Source: Canna indica (taxonomy: Eukaryota; Streptophyta; Magnoliopsida; Zingiberales; Cannaceae). Taken from it: 64,000 nt of DNA. The stretch covers positions 31,793,501 to 31,857,500 of the forward strand of contig CP136897.1 in NCBI GenBank assembly GCA_034359265.1, given 5' to 3'. The notes under the pieces are model-generated. The model was not told the origin of the DNA. It did no database searches and saw nothing but the letters and a program-made list of their open reading frames with translations. A program made the position numbers and the translations under genes. Positions 21,891 through 33,579 of the stretch are shown here, in pieces (position 1 is the first letter of the stretch; each line of letters starts with the position of its first letter).

Positions 21891-22232
21891 GTCATGCACT
21901 TCTGATCGTCGGCTAACAAGGGTGAGCGTCCGAGTGATAGCTCGGGGTCATTTTCTTCGTCTCTTCGCGCGCCTTTTAGCGCCACGTGAAAAGCTGAAAT
22001 CGGACAATAATGCACGGAGTTACGCCCGTTTTAAACGAAAAATAATAATTGAAATGTTATATTTCTTATTTGTTTTCAAAATTTAATTTTTTGGGTCGGT
22101 TGGTCGATCGAGCCGGCCGTAGAGGTTGCGGCGGGCGATCGACAGCCAAATTTTATGTCGACGACGTCGTCCGTCTTTAACGTTTGGTTAGAAAGATTGG
22201 TAAAAAAAATGATCTCGTCGTGCAATCAAATA

Positions 22233-22349
22233 GGTGCAACACGAGGACTTCCCAGGGGGTCACCCATCCTAGTACTACTCTCGCCCAAGCACGCTTAGCT
22301 TCGGAGTTTTGATGGGATCCGGTGCGTTAGTGCTGGTATGATCGCACCC
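22233..22349 (-). rRNA. 5S rRNA: 5S rRNA, copy 47 (no adjacent terminator)
   Basis: T52C, G41A with the 15-bp terminator deletion and short GC block; unit 459 bp. The gene type matches copies 38 and 41, which keep their terminators. Confidence 0.9.
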
Positions 22350-22716
22350 GTCATGCACTTCTGATCGTCGGCTAATAAGGGTGAGCGTCCGAGGGATAGC
22401 TCGGGGTCATTTTCTTCGTCTCTTCGCGTGCCTTTTAGCGCCACGTGAAAAGCTAAAATCGGACAATAATGCACGGAGTTACGCCCGTTTTAAACGAAAA
22501 ATAATAATTGAAATGTTATATTTCTTATTTATTTACAAATTTTAATTTTTCGGGTCGGTTGGTCGATCGAGTCGGCCGTAGAGGTTGCGGCGGGCCCCGT
22601 GCGGGCGATCGACAGATAAATTTTATGTCGACGACGTCGTCCGTCCTTAACGTTTGGTTAGAAAGATTGGTAAAAAAATGATCTCGTCGTGCAATCAAAT
22701 AGGTAGTAAAAAAAAA

Positions 22717-22833
22717 GGTGCAACACGAGGACTTTCGAGGGGGTCACCCATCCTAGTACTACTCTCGCCCAAGCACGCTTAACTTCGGAGTTCTGATGGG
22801 ATCCGGTGCGTTAGTGCTGGTATGATCGCACCC
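22717..22833 (-). rRNA. 5S rRNA: 5S rRNA, copy 48
   Basis: G99A, G97C. Confidence 0.95.
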
Positions 22834-23200
22834 GTCATGCACTTCTGATCGTCGGCTAATAAGGGTGAGCGTCCGAGTGATAGCTCGGGGTCATTTTCTT
22901 CGTCTCTTCGCGCGCCTTTTAGCGCCACGTGAAAAGCTGAAATCAGACAATAATGCACGGAGTTACGCCCGTTATAAACGAAAAATAATAATTGAAATGT
23001 TATTTTTCTTATTTATTTACAAATTTTAATTTTTTGGGTCGGTTGGTCGATCGAGCCGGCCGTAGAGGTTGCGGCGGGCCCCGTGCGGGCGATCGACAGA
23101 TAAATTTTATGTCGACGACGTCGTCCGTCCTTAACGTTTGGTTAGAAAGATTGGTAAAAAAATGATCTCGTCGTGCAATCAAATAGGTAGTAAAAAAAAA

Positions 23201-23317
23201 GGTGCAACACGAGGACTTTCGAGGGGGTCACCCATCCTAGTACTACTCTCGCCCAAGCACGCTTAACTTCGGAGTTCTGATGGGATCCGGTGCGTTAGTG
23301 CTGGTATGATCGCACCC
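23201..23317 (-). rRNA. 5S rRNA: 5S rRNA, copy 49
   Basis: G99A, G97C; tandem sister of copy 48. Confidence 0.95.
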
Positions 23318-23685
23318 GTCATGCACTACTGATCGTCGGCTAATAAGGGTGAGCGTCCGAGTGATAGCTCGGGGTCATTTTCTTCGTCTCTTCACGCGCC
23401 TTTTAACGCCACGTGAAAAGCTAAAATTGGACAATAATGCACGGAGTTACGCCCGTTATAAACGAATAATAATAATTGAAATGTTATTTTTCTTATTTAT
23501 TTACAAATTTTAATTTTTTGGGTCGGTTGGTCGATCGAGCCGGCCGTAGAGGTTGCGGCTGGCCCCGCGCGGGCGATCGACAGCGAAATTTTATGTCGAC
23601 GACGTCGTCCGTCCTTAACATTTGGTTAGAAAGATTGGTAAAAAAAATGATCTCGTCGTGCAATCAAATAGGTAGTAAAAAAAAA

Positions 23686-23801
23686 GGTGCAACACGAGAA
23701 CTTCCTAGGGGGTCACCAATCCTAGCACTACTCTCGCCCAAGCACGCTTAACTTAAGAGTTCCGATGGGATCCGATGCGTTAGTGCTGGTATGTAGCACC
23801 C
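23686..23801 (-). rRNA. 5S rRNA: 5S rRNA, copy 50 (116 nt, diverged)
   Basis: C104T, G97A, G85T, A77G, G48T, C47T, A40G, C28T and TA replacing positions 7-9. Likely a pseudogene; sister of copy 45. Confidence 0.82.
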
Positions 23802-24169
23802 GTCATGCACTTCTGATCATCGGCTAATAAGGGTGAGCGTCCGAGTGATAGCTCGGGGTCATTTTCTTCGTCTCTTCGTGCGCCTTTTAGCGCCACGTGA
23901 AAAGCTGAAATCAGACAATAATGCACGGAGTTACGCCCGTTATAAACGAAAAATAATAATTGAAATGTTATTTTTTCTATTTATTTACAAATTTTAATTT
24001 TTCAGGTCGGTTGGTCGATCGAGCCGACCGTAGAGATTGCGGCTGGCCCCGCGCGGGCGATCGACAGCCAAATTTTATGTCGACGACGCCGTCCGTCCTT
24101 AACGTTTGGTTAGAAAGATTGGTAAAAAAAATGATCTCGTCGTGCAATCAAATAGGTAGTAAAAAAAAA

Positions 24170-24286
24170 AGTGCAACACGAGAACTTCCCAGGGGGTCAC
24201 CCATCCTAGTACTACTCTTGCCCAATCACGCTTAACTTTAGAGTTCTAATGGGATCCGGTACGTTAGTGCTGGTATGATCGCACCC
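24170..24286 (-). rRNA. 5S rRNA: 5S rRNA, copy 51 (diverged)
   Basis: C117T, C104T, G68A, C61A, G48A, C47T, C39T, C26T. G68A and C61A fall in the internal promoter. Confidence 0.87.
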
Positions 24287-24628
24287 ATCATGCACTTCTG
24301 TTCGTCGGCTAATAAGGGTGAGCGTCCGAGGGATAGCTCGGGGTCATTTTCTTCGTCTCTTCGCACGCCTTTTAGAGCCACGTGAAAAGCTGAAATCGGA
24401 CAATAATGCACGGAGTTACGCCCGTTTTAAACGAAAAATAATAATTGAAATGTTATTTTTCTTATTTGTTTACAAATTTTAATTTTTGGGGTCGGTTGGT
24501 CGATCGAGCCGGCCGTAGAGGTTGCGGCAGGCGATCGACAGCCAAATTTTATGTCGACGACGTCGTCCGTCCTTAACGTTTGGTTAGAAAGATTGGTAAA
24601 AAAAATGATCTCGTCGTGCAATCAAATA

Positions 24629-24745
24629 GGTGCAACACGAGGACTTCCCAGGGGGTCACCCATCCTAGTACTACTCTCGCCCGAGCACGCTTAACTTCGG
24701 AGTTCTGATGGGATACGGTGCGTTAGTACTGGTATGATCGAACCC
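24629..24745 (-). rRNA. 5S rRNA: 5S rRNA, copy 52 (no adjacent terminator)
   Basis: T63C, G31T, C18T, G5T. 15-bp terminator deletion with a short GC block (here GGCAGGC); unit 459 bp. Confidence 0.88.
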
Positions 24746-25113
24746 GTCATGCACTACTGATCGTCGGCTAATAAGGGTGAGCGTCCGAGGGATAGCTCGG
24801 GGTCATTTTCATCGTCTCTTCGCGCGCTTTTTAGCGCCACGTGAAAAGCTGAAATCGGACAATAATGCACGGAGTTACGCCCGTTTTAAACGAAAAATAA
24901 TAATTGGAATGTTATTTTTCTTATTTATTTACAAATTTTAATTTTTCGGGTCGGTTGGTCGATCGAGCCGGCCGTCGAGGTTGCAGCGGGCCCCGCGCGG
25001 GCGATCGATAGCCAAATTTTATGTCGACGACGTCGTCCGTCCTTAACGTTTGGTTAGAAAGATTGGTAAAAAAAATGATATCGTCGTGCAATCAAATAGG
25101 TAGTAAAAAAAAA

Positions 25114-25230
25114 GGTGCAACACCAGGACTTCCCAGGGGGTCACCCATCCTAGTACTACTCTCGCCCAAGCAAGCTTAACTTTGGAGTTCTGATGGGATC
25201 CGGTACGTTAGTGCTGGTATGATCGCACCC
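25114..25230 (-). rRNA. 5S rRNA: 5S rRNA, copy 53 (upstream spacer deleted)
   Basis: C107G, G58T, G48A, C26T. The flank is intact only to about -88: TATA-like element and small inverted repeat remain, but the G-box, AT tract and GC block are gone because the spacer to copy 54 is 109 bp. Confidence 0.92.
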
Positions 25231-25339
25231 GTCATGCAGTTCTGATCGTCGGCTAATAAGGGTGAGCGTCCGAGGGATAGCTCGGGGTCATTTTCTTCGT
25301 CTCTTCGCGCGCCTTTTTCAAATAGGTAGTAAAAAAAAA

Positions 25340-25456
25340 GGTGCAACACCAGGACTTCCCAGGGGGTCACCCATCCTAGTACTACTCTCGCCCAAGCACG
25401 CTTAACTTTGAAGTTCTGATGGGATCCGGTGCGTTAGTGCTGGTATGATCGCACCC
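25340..25456 (-). rRNA. 5S rRNA: 5S rRNA, copy 54
   Basis: C107G, G48A, C46T. Unit of only 226 bp; it keeps its main T-run but has lost the distal one. Confidence 0.93.
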
Positions 25457-25813
25457 GTTATGCAGTTCTGATCGTCGGCTAAAAAGGGTGAGCGTCCGGG
25501 GGATAGCTCGGGGTCATTTTCTTCGTCTCTTCGCGCGCCTTTTAGCGCCACGTGAAAAGCTGAAATCGGACAATAATGCACGGAGTTACGCCCGTTTTAA
25601 ACGAAAAATAATAATTGAAATGTTGTTTTTCTTATTTATTTACAAATTTTAATTTTTCGGGTCGGTTGGTCGATCGCGCCGGTCGTAGAGGTTGCGGCGG
25701 GCGATCGACAGCCAAATTTTATGTCAACGACGTCGTCCGTCCTTAACGTTTGGTTAGAAAGATTGGTAAAAAAAATGATCTCGTCGTGCAATCAAATAGG
25801 TAGTAAAAAAAAA

Positions 25814-25930
25814 GGTGCAACAGGAGGACTTCCCAGGGGGTCACCCATACTAGTACTGCTCTCGCCCAAGCACGCTTAACTTCGGAGTTCTGATGGGATC
25901 CGGTGCGTTAGTGTTGGTATGATCGCACCC
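25814..25930 (-). rRNA. 5S rRNA: 5S rRNA, copy 55
   Basis: G108C, G82T, T73C, G17A. Short GC block, unit 474 bp. Confidence 0.92.
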
Positions 25931-26298
25931 CTCACGCACTTCTGATCGTTGGCTAATAAGGGTGAGCGTCCGAGGGATAGCTCGGGGTCATTTTCTTCGT
26001 CTCTTCGCGCGCCTTTTAGTGCCACGTGAAAAGCTGAAATCGGACAATAATGCATGGAGTTACGCCCGTTTTAAACGAAAAATAATAATTGAAATGTTAT
26101 TTTTCTTATTTACTTACAAATTTTAATTTTTCGGGTCGGTTGGTCGACCGAGCCGGCCGTAGAGGTTGCGGCGGGCCCCGCGCGGGCGATCGACAGCCAA
26201 ATTTTATGTCGACGACGTCGTCCGTCCTTAACGTTTGCTTAGAAAGATTGGTAAAAAAAGTGATCTCGTCGTGCAATCAAATAGGTAGTGAAAAAAAA

Positions 26299-26415
26299 GG
26301 TGCAACACGAGGACTTCCCAGGGGGTCAACCATCATAGTACTACTCTCGCCCAAGCACGCTTAACTTCGGAGTTCTAATGGGATCCGGTGCGTTAGTGCT
26401 GGTATGATCGCACCC
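26299..26415 (-). rRNA. 5S rRNA: 5S rRNA, copy 56
   Basis: G87T, G81T, C39T. Confidence 0.94.
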
Positions 26416-26783
26416 GTCATGCACTTCTGATCGTCGGTAAATAAGGGTGAGCGTCCGAGTGATAGCTCGGGGTCATTTTCTTCGTCTGTTCGCGCGCCTT
26501 TTTGCGCCACGTGAAAAGCTGAAATCAGACAATAATGCATGGAGTTACGCCCGTTTTAAACGAAAAATAATAATTGAAATGTTATTTTTCTTATTTATTT
26601 ACAAATTTTAATTTTTCGGGTCGGTTGGTCGATCGAGCCGGCCGTAGAGGTTGCGGCGGGCCCCGTGCGGGTGATCGATAGCCAAATTTTATGTCGACGA
26701 CGTCGTCCGTCCTTAACGTTTGGTTAGAAAGATTGGTAAAAAAAATGATCTCGTCGTGCAATCAAATAGGTAGTAAAAAAAAA

Positions 26784-26900
26784 GGTGCAACACGAGGACT
26801 TCCCAGGGGGTCACCCATCCTAGTACTACTCTCGCCCAAGCACGCTTAACTTCGGAGTTCTGATGGGATCCGGTGCGTTAGTGCTGGTATGATCGCACCG
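26784..26900 (-). rRNA. 5S rRNA: 5S rRNA, copy 57 (near-consensus)
   Basis: Only G1C, at the transcription start; the internal control region is consensus. Confidence 0.97.
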
Positions 26901-27268
26901 GTCATGCACTTCTGATCGTCGGCTAATAAGGGTGACCGTCCGAGGGATAGCTCGGGGTCATTTTCTTCGTCTCTTCGCGCGTCTTTTAGCGCCACGTGAA
27001 AAGCTGAAATCGGACAACAATGCACGGAGTTACGCCCGTTTTAAACGAAAAATAATAATTGAAATGTTATTTTTCTTATTTATTTACAAATTTTAATTTT
27101 TCGGGTAGGTTGGTCGATCGAGCCGGCCGTAGAGGTTACGGCGGGCCCCGCGCGGGCGATCGACAGCCAATTTTTATGTCGACGACGTCGTCCGTCCTTA
27201 ACGTTTGGTTAGAAAGATTGGTAAAAAAAATGATCTCGTCGTGCAATCAAATAGTTAGTAAAAAAAAA

Positions 27269-27385
27269 GGTGCAACACGAGGACTTTCCAGGGGGTCATC
27301 CATACTAGTACTACTCTCGCCCAAGCACGCTTAACTTCGGAGTTCTGATGGGATCCAGTGCGTTAGTGCTAGTATGATCGCACCC
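27269..27385 (-). rRNA. 5S rRNA: 5S rRNA, copy 58
   Basis: G99A, G87A, G82T, C29T, C15T. Confidence 0.92.
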
Positions 27386-27753
27386 GTCATGCACTTCTGA
27401 TCGTCGGCTAATAAGGGTGACCGTCCGAGTGATAGCTCTGGGTCATTTTCTTCGTCTCTTCGCGCGCCTTTTAGCGCCACGTGAAAAGCTGAAATCAGAC
27501 AATAATGCACGGAGTTACGCCCGTTATAAACGAAAAATAATAATTGAAATGTTATTTTTCTTATTTATTTATAAATTTTTATTTTTCGGGTCGGTTGATC
27601 GATCGAGCCGGCCGAAGAGGTTGCGGCTGGCCCCGCGCGGGCGATCGAGAGCCAAATTTTATGTCGACGACGTCGTCCGTCCTTAACGTTTGGTTAGAAA
27701 GATTGGTAAAAAAAATAATCTCGTCGTGCTATCAAATAGGTAGTAAATAAAAA

Positions 27754-27870
27754 GATGCAACACGAGGACTTCCCAGGGGTTCACCCATCCTAGTACTACT
27801 CTCGCCCAAGCACGCTTAACTTCAGAGTTCTGATGGGATCCGGTGCGTTAGTGCTGGTATGATCGCACCC
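27754..27870 (-). rRNA. 5S rRNA: 5S rRNA, copy 59
   Basis: C116T, C91A, C47T. Main T-run split (AAATAAAAA on the plus strand), leaving five T next to C116T's neighbour. Confidence 0.92.
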
Positions 27871-28239
27871 GTCATGCACTTCTGATCGTCGGCTAATAAG
27901 GGTGAGCGTCCGAGGGAGAGTTCGGGGGTCATTTTTCTTCGTCTCTTTGCGCGCCTTTCAGCGCCACGTGAAAAGCTGAAATCGGACAATAATGCACGGA
28001 GTTACGCCCGTTATAAACGAAAAATAATAATTGAAATGTTATATTTCTTATTTATTTACGAATTTTAATTTTTCGGGTCGGTTGGTCGATCGAGCCAGCC
28101 GTAGAGGTTGCGGCTGGCCCCGCGCGGGCGATCGACAGCCATTTTTATGTCGACGACGTCGTCCATCCTTAACGTTTGGTTAGAAAGATTGGTAAAAAAA
28201 ATGATCTCGTCGTGCAATCAAATAGGTAGTAAAAAATAT

Positions 28240-28356
28240 GGTGCAACACGAGGACTTCCCAGGGGGTCACCCATCCTAGTACTACTCTCGCCCAAGCACA
28301 CTTAACTTCGGAGTTCTAATGGGATCCGATGCGTTAGTGCTGGTATGATCGCACCC
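28240..28356 (-). rRNA. 5S rRNA: 5S rRNA, copy 60
   Basis: C57T, C39T, C28T. T-run interrupted (AAAAAATAT on the plus strand). Confidence 0.93.
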
Positions 28357-28723
28357 GTCATGCACTTCTGATCGTCGGCTAATAGGGGTGAGCGTCCGAG
28401 GGATAGCTCGGGGTCATTTTCTTCGTCTCTTCCCGCGCCTTTAGCGACACGTGAAAAGCTGAAATTGGACAATAATGCACGGAGTTACGCCCATTTTAAA
28501 CGAAAAATAATAATTGAAATGTTATATTTCTTATTTATTTACAAATTTTAATTTTTCGGGTAGGTTGGTCGATCGAGCCGGCCGTAGAGGTTGCGGCGGA
28601 CCCCGCGCGGGCGATCGACAGCCAAATTTTATGTCGACGACGTCGTTCGTCCTTAACGTTTGGTTAGAAAGATTGGTAAAGAAAATGATCTCATCGTGCA
28701 ATCAAATAGATAGTAAAAAAAAA

Positions 28724-28840
28724 GGTGCAACACGAGGACTTCCCAGGAGGTCACCAATCCTAGTACTACTCTCGCCCAAGCACGCTTAACTTCGGAGTTC
28801 TGATGGGATCCGGTGGGTTAGTGCTGGTATGATCGCACCC
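28724..28840 (-). rRNA. 5S rRNA: 5S rRNA, copy 61
   Basis: C93T, G85T, G25C. Founder type of the 1457-bp repeat; distal T-run interrupted. Confidence 0.94.
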
Positions 28841-29208
28841 GTCATGCACTTCTGATCGTCGACTAATAAGGGTGAGCGTCCGAGGGATAGCTCGGGGTCA
28901 TTTTCTTCGTCTCTTCGCGCGCCTTTTAGCGCCACGTGAAAAGCAAAAATCAGACAATAATGCACGGAGTTACGCCCGTTTTAAACGAAAAATAATAATT
29001 GAAATGTTATTTTTCTTATTTATTTACAAATTTTAATTTTTCGGGTCGGTTGGTCGTTCGAGCCGGCAGTAGAGGTTGCGGCGGGCCCCGCGCGGGCGAT
29101 CGACAGCCAAATTTGGTGTCGACGACGTCGTCCGTCCTTAACGTTTGGTTAGAAAGATTGGTTAAAAAAATGATCTCGTCGAGCAATCAAATAGGTAGTA
29201 AAAAAAAA

Positions 29209-29325
29209 GGTGCAACACGAGGACTTCCCAGGGGGTCACCCATCCTAGTACTATTGTCGCCCAAGCACGCTTAACTTCGGAGTTCTGATGGGATCCGGTG
29301 ATTTAGTGCTGGTATGATCGCACCC
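29209..29325 (-). rRNA. 5S rRNA: 5S rRNA, copy 62
   Basis: G72A, G70C, G25T, C24A. Confidence 0.93.
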
Positions 29326-29695
29326 GTCATGCACTTCTGATCGTCGGCTAATAAGGGTGAGCGTCCGAGGGAGAGTTCGGGGGTCATTTTTCTTCGTCTC
29401 TTTGCGCGCCTTTCAGCGCCACGTGAAAAGCTGAAATCGGACAATAATGCACGGAGTTACGCCCGTTATAAACGAAAAATAATAATTGAAATGTTATATT
29501 TCTTATTTATTTACGAATTTTAATTTTTCGGGTCGGTTGGTCGATCGAGCCAGCCGTAGAGGTTGCGGCTGGCCCCGCGCGGGCGATCGACAGCCAAATT
29601 TTATGTCGACGACGTCGTCCGTCCTTAACGTTTGGTTAGAAAGATTGGTAAAAAAAATGATCTCGTCGTGCAATCAAATAGGTAGTAAAAAATAT

Positions 29696-29812
29696 GGTGC
29701 AACAAAAGGACTTCCCAGGGGGTCACCCATCGTAGTACTACTCTCGCCCAAGCACACTTAACTTCGGAGTTCTAATGGGATCCGATGCGTTAGTGCTGGT
29801 ATGATCGCACCC
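29696..29812 (-). rRNA. 5S rRNA: 5S rRNA, copy 63
   Basis: G108T, C107T, G81C, C57T, C39T, C28T. T-run interrupted as in copy 60. Confidence 0.9.
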
Positions 29813-30180
29813 GTCATGCACTTCTGATCGTCGGCTAATAGGGGTGAGCGTCCGAGGGATAGCTCGGGGTCATTTTCTTCGTCTCTTCCCGCGCCTTTTA
29901 GCGCCACGTGAAAAGCTGAAATTAGACAATAATGCACGGAGTTACGCCCGTTTTAAACGAAAAATAATAATTGAAATGTTATATTTCTTATTTATTTACA
30001 AATTTTAATTTTTCGGGTAGGTTGGTCGATCGAGCCGGCCGTAGAGGTTGCGGCGGGCCCCTCGCGGGCGATCGACAGCCAAATTTTATGTCGACGACGT
30101 CGTCCGTCCTTAACGTTTGGTTAGAAAGATTGGTAAAGAAAATGATCTCATCGTGCAATCAAATAGGTAGTAAAAAAAAA

Positions 30181-30297
30181 GGTGCAACACGAGGACTTCC
30201 CAGGAGGTCACCAATCCTAGTACTACTCTCGCCCAAGCACGCTTAACTTCGGAGTTCTGATGGGATCCGGTGGGTTAGTGCTGGTATGATCGCACCC
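30181..30297 (-). rRNA. 5S rRNA: 5S rRNA, copy 64
   Basis: C93T, G85T, G25C. Confidence 0.94.
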
Positions 30298-30665
30298 GTC
30301 ATGCACTTCTGATCGTCGGCTAATAAGGGTGAGCGTCCGAGGGATAGCTCGGGGTCATTTTCTTCGTCTCTTCGCGCTCCTTTTAGCGCCACGTGAAAAG
30401 CAAAAATCGGACAATAATGCACGGAGTTACGCCCGTTTTAAACAAAAAATAATAATTGAAATGTTATTTTTCTTATTTATTTACAAATTTTAATTTTTCG
30501 GGTCGGTTGGTCGTTCGAGCCGGCAGTAGAGGTTGCGGCGGGCCCCGCGCGGGCGATCGACAGCCAAATTTGGTGTCGACGACGTCGTCCGTCCTTAACG
30601 TTTGGTTAGAAAGATTGGTTAAAAAAATGATCTCGTCGAGCAATCAAATAGGTAGTAAAAAAAAA

Positions 30666-30782
30666 GGTGCAACACGAGGACTTCCCAGGGGGTCACCCAT
30701 CCTAGTACTATTGTCGCCCAAGCACGCTTAACTTCGGAGTTCTGATAGGATCCGGTGATTTAGTGCTGGTATGATCGCACCC
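30666..30782 (-). rRNA. 5S rRNA: 5S rRNA, copy 65
   Basis: G72A, G70C, C36T, G25T, C24A. Confidence 0.92.
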
Positions 30783-31152
30783 GTCATGCACTTCTGATCG
30801 TCGGCTAATAAGGGTGAGCGTCCGAGGGAGAGTTCGGGGGTCATTTTTCTTCGTCTCTTTGCGCGCCTTTCAGCGCCACGTGAAAAGCTGAAATCGGACA
30901 ATAATGCACGGAGTTACGCCCGTTATAAACGAAAAATAATAATTGAAATGTTATATTTCTTATTTATTTACGAAATTTAATTTTTCGGGTCGGTTGGTCG
31001 ATCGAGCCAGCCGTAGAGGTTGCGGCTGGCCCCGCGCGGGCGATCGACAGCCAAATTTTATGTCGACGACGTCGTCCGTCCTTAACGTTTGGTTAGAAAG
31101 ATTGGTAAAAAAAATGATCTCGTCGTGCAATCAAATAGGTAGTAAAAAATAT

Positions 31153-31269
31153 GGTGCAACAAAAGGACTTCCTAGGGGGTCACCCATCGTAGTACTACTC
31201 TCGCCCAAGCACACTTAACTTCGGAGTTCTAATGGGATCCGATGCGTTAGTGCTGGTATGATCGCACCC
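31153..31269 (-). rRNA. 5S rRNA: 5S rRNA, copy 66
   Basis: G108T, C107T, G97A, G81C, C57T, C39T, C28T; T-run interrupted. Confidence 0.89.
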
Positions 31270-31637
31270 GTCATGCACTTCTAATCGTCGGCTAATAGGG
31301 GTGAGCGTCCGAGGGATAGCTTGGGGTCATTTTCTTCGTCTCTTCCCGCGCCTTTTAGCGCCACGTGAAAAGCTGAAATTGGACAATAATGCACGGAGTT
31401 ACGCCCGTTTTAAACGAAAAATAATAATTGAAATGTTATATTTCTTATTTATTTACAAATTTTAATTTTTCGGGTAGGTTGGTCGATCGAGCCGGCCGTA
31501 GAGGTTGCGGCGGGCCCCTCGCGGGCGATCGACAGCCAAATTTTATGTCGACGACGTCGTCCGTCCTTAACGTTTGGTTAGAATGATTGGTAAAGAAAAT
31601 GATCTCATCGTGCAGTCAAATAGGTAGTAAATAAAAA

Positions 31638-31754
31638 GGTGCAACACGAGGACTTCCCAGGAGGTCATCAATCCTAGTACTACTCTCGCCCAAGCACGCT
31701 TAACTTCGGAGTTCTGATGGGATCCGGTGGGTTAGTGCTGGTATGATCGCACCC
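31638..31754 (-). rRNA. 5S rRNA: 5S rRNA, copy 67
   Basis: C93T, G87A, G85T, G25C. Main run is AAATAAAAA on the plus strand and the distal run is also broken. Confidence 0.92.
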
Positions 31755-32122
31755 GTCATGCACTTCTGATCGTCGGCTAATAAGGGTGAGCGTCCGAGGG
31801 ATAGCTCGGGGTCATTTTCTTCGTCTCTTCGCGCGCCTTTTAGCGCCACGTGAAAAGCAAAAATCAGACAATAATGCACGGAGTTACGCCCGTTTTAAAC
31901 GAAAAATAATAATTGAAATGTTATTTTTCTTATTTATTTACAAATTTTAATTTTTCGGGTCAGTTGGGTGATCGAGCCGGCCGTAGAGGTTGCGGCGGGC
32001 CCCGCGCGGGCGATCGACAGCCAAATTTTATGTCGACGACGTCGTCCGTCCTTAACGTTTGGTTAGAAAGATTGGTAAAAAAAATAATCTCGTCGAGCAA
32101 TCAAATAGGTAGTAAAAAAAAA

Positions 32123-32239
32123 GGTGCAACACGAGGACTTACCAGGGGGTCACCCATCCTAGTACTATTGTCGCCCAAGCACGCTTAACTTCGGAGTTCT
32201 GATAGGATCCGGTGATTTAGTGCTGGTATGATCGCACCC
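32123..32239 (-). rRNA. 5S rRNA: 5S rRNA, copy 68
   Basis: G99T, G72A, G70C, C36T, G25T, C24A. Confidence 0.91.
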
Positions 32240-32609
32240 GTCATGCACTTCTGATCGTCGGCTAATAAGGGTGAGCGTCCGAGGGAGAGTTCGGGGGTCA
32301 TTTTTCTTCGTCTCTTTGCGCGCCTTTCAGCGCCACGTGAAAAGCTGAAATCGGACAATAATGCACGGAGTTACGCCCGTTATAAACGAAAAATAATAAT
32401 TGAAATGTTATATTTCTTATTTATTTACGAAATTTAATTTTTCGGGTCGGTTGGTCGATCGAGCCAGCCGTAGAGGTTGCGGCTGGCCCCGCGCGGGCGA
32501 TCGACAGCCAAATTTTATGTCGACGACGTCGTCCGTCCTTAACGTTTGGTTAGAAAGATTGGTAAAGAAAATGATCTCATCGTGCAATCAAATAGGTAGT
32601 AAATAAAAA

Positions 32610-32726
32610 GGTGCAACACGAGGACTTCCCAGGAGGTCACCAATCCTAGTACTACTCTCGCCCAAGCACGCTTAACTTCGGAGTTCTGATGGGATCCGGT
32701 GGGTTAGTGCTGGTATGATCGCACCC
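32610..32726 (-). rRNA. 5S rRNA: 5S rRNA, copy 69 (mosaic unit)
   Basis: C93T, G85T, G25C: a copy-64-type gene behind copy-66-type spacer. Main T-run AAATAAAAA and distal run both interrupted. Confidence 0.93.
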
Positions 32727-33094
32727 GTCATGCACTTCTGATCGTCGGCTAATAAGGGTGAGCGTCCGAGGGATAGCTCGGGGTCATTTTCTTCGTCTCT
32801 TCGCGCGCCTTTTAGCGCCACGTGAAAAGCAAAAATCAGACAATAATGCACGGAGTTACGCCCGTTTTAAACGAAAAATAATAATTGAAATGTTATTTTT
32901 CTTATTTATTTACAAATTTTAATTTTTCGGGTCAGTTGGGTGATCGAGCCGGCCGTAGAGGTTGCGGCGGGCCCCGCGCGGGCGATCGACAGCCAAATTT
33001 TATGTCGACGACGTCGTCCGTCCTTAACGTTTGGTTAGAAAGATTGGTTAAAAAAATGATCTCGTCGTGCAATCAAATAGGTAGTAAAAAAAAA

Positions 33095-33210
33095 GGTGCA
33101 ACACGAGGATTTCCCAGGGGGTCACCCATCCTAGTACTACTCTCGCCAAGCACGCTTAACTTCAAAGTTCTGATGGTATCCGGTGCGTTAGTGCTGGTAT
33201 GATCGCACCC
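33095..33210 (-). rRNA. 5S rRNA: 5S rRNA, copy 70 (116 nt)
   Basis: One G of G64-G66 missing (end of A-box), plus G102A, C47T, C46T, C34A (GGATCC lost). Likely impaired. Confidence 0.88.
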
Positions 33211-33579
33211 GTCACGCACTTCTGATCGTCGGCTAATAAGGGTGAACGTCCGTGGGATAGCTCGGGGTCATTTTCTTCGTCTCTTCGCGCACCTTTTGGT
33301 GCCACGTGAAAAGCTGAAATCGGACAATAATGCACGGAGTTACGCCCATTTTAAACGAAAAATAATAATTGAAATGTTATTTTTCTTATTTATTTACAAA
33401 TTTTAATTTTTTCAGGTCGGTTGGTCGATCGAGCCGGCCGTAGAGGTTGCGGCGGGCCCCGCGCGGGCGATCGACAGCCAAATTTTATGTCGACGACGTC
33501 GTCCGTCCTTAACGTTTGGTTAGAAAGATTGGTAAAGAAAATGATCTCATCGTGCAATCAAATAGGTAGTAAAAAAAAA

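Larger units (their letters stand above)
28357..32726. repeat. Three-unit higher-order repeat of 1457 bp, three tandem copies
   Basis: Copies 61-63, 64-66 and 67-69 occur in the same order at exact offsets of 1457. Copy 69 switches within the unit from the copy-66 type (spacer) to the copy-64 type (distal T-run and gene), marking an exchange point near 32500-32570. Confidence 0.9.
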
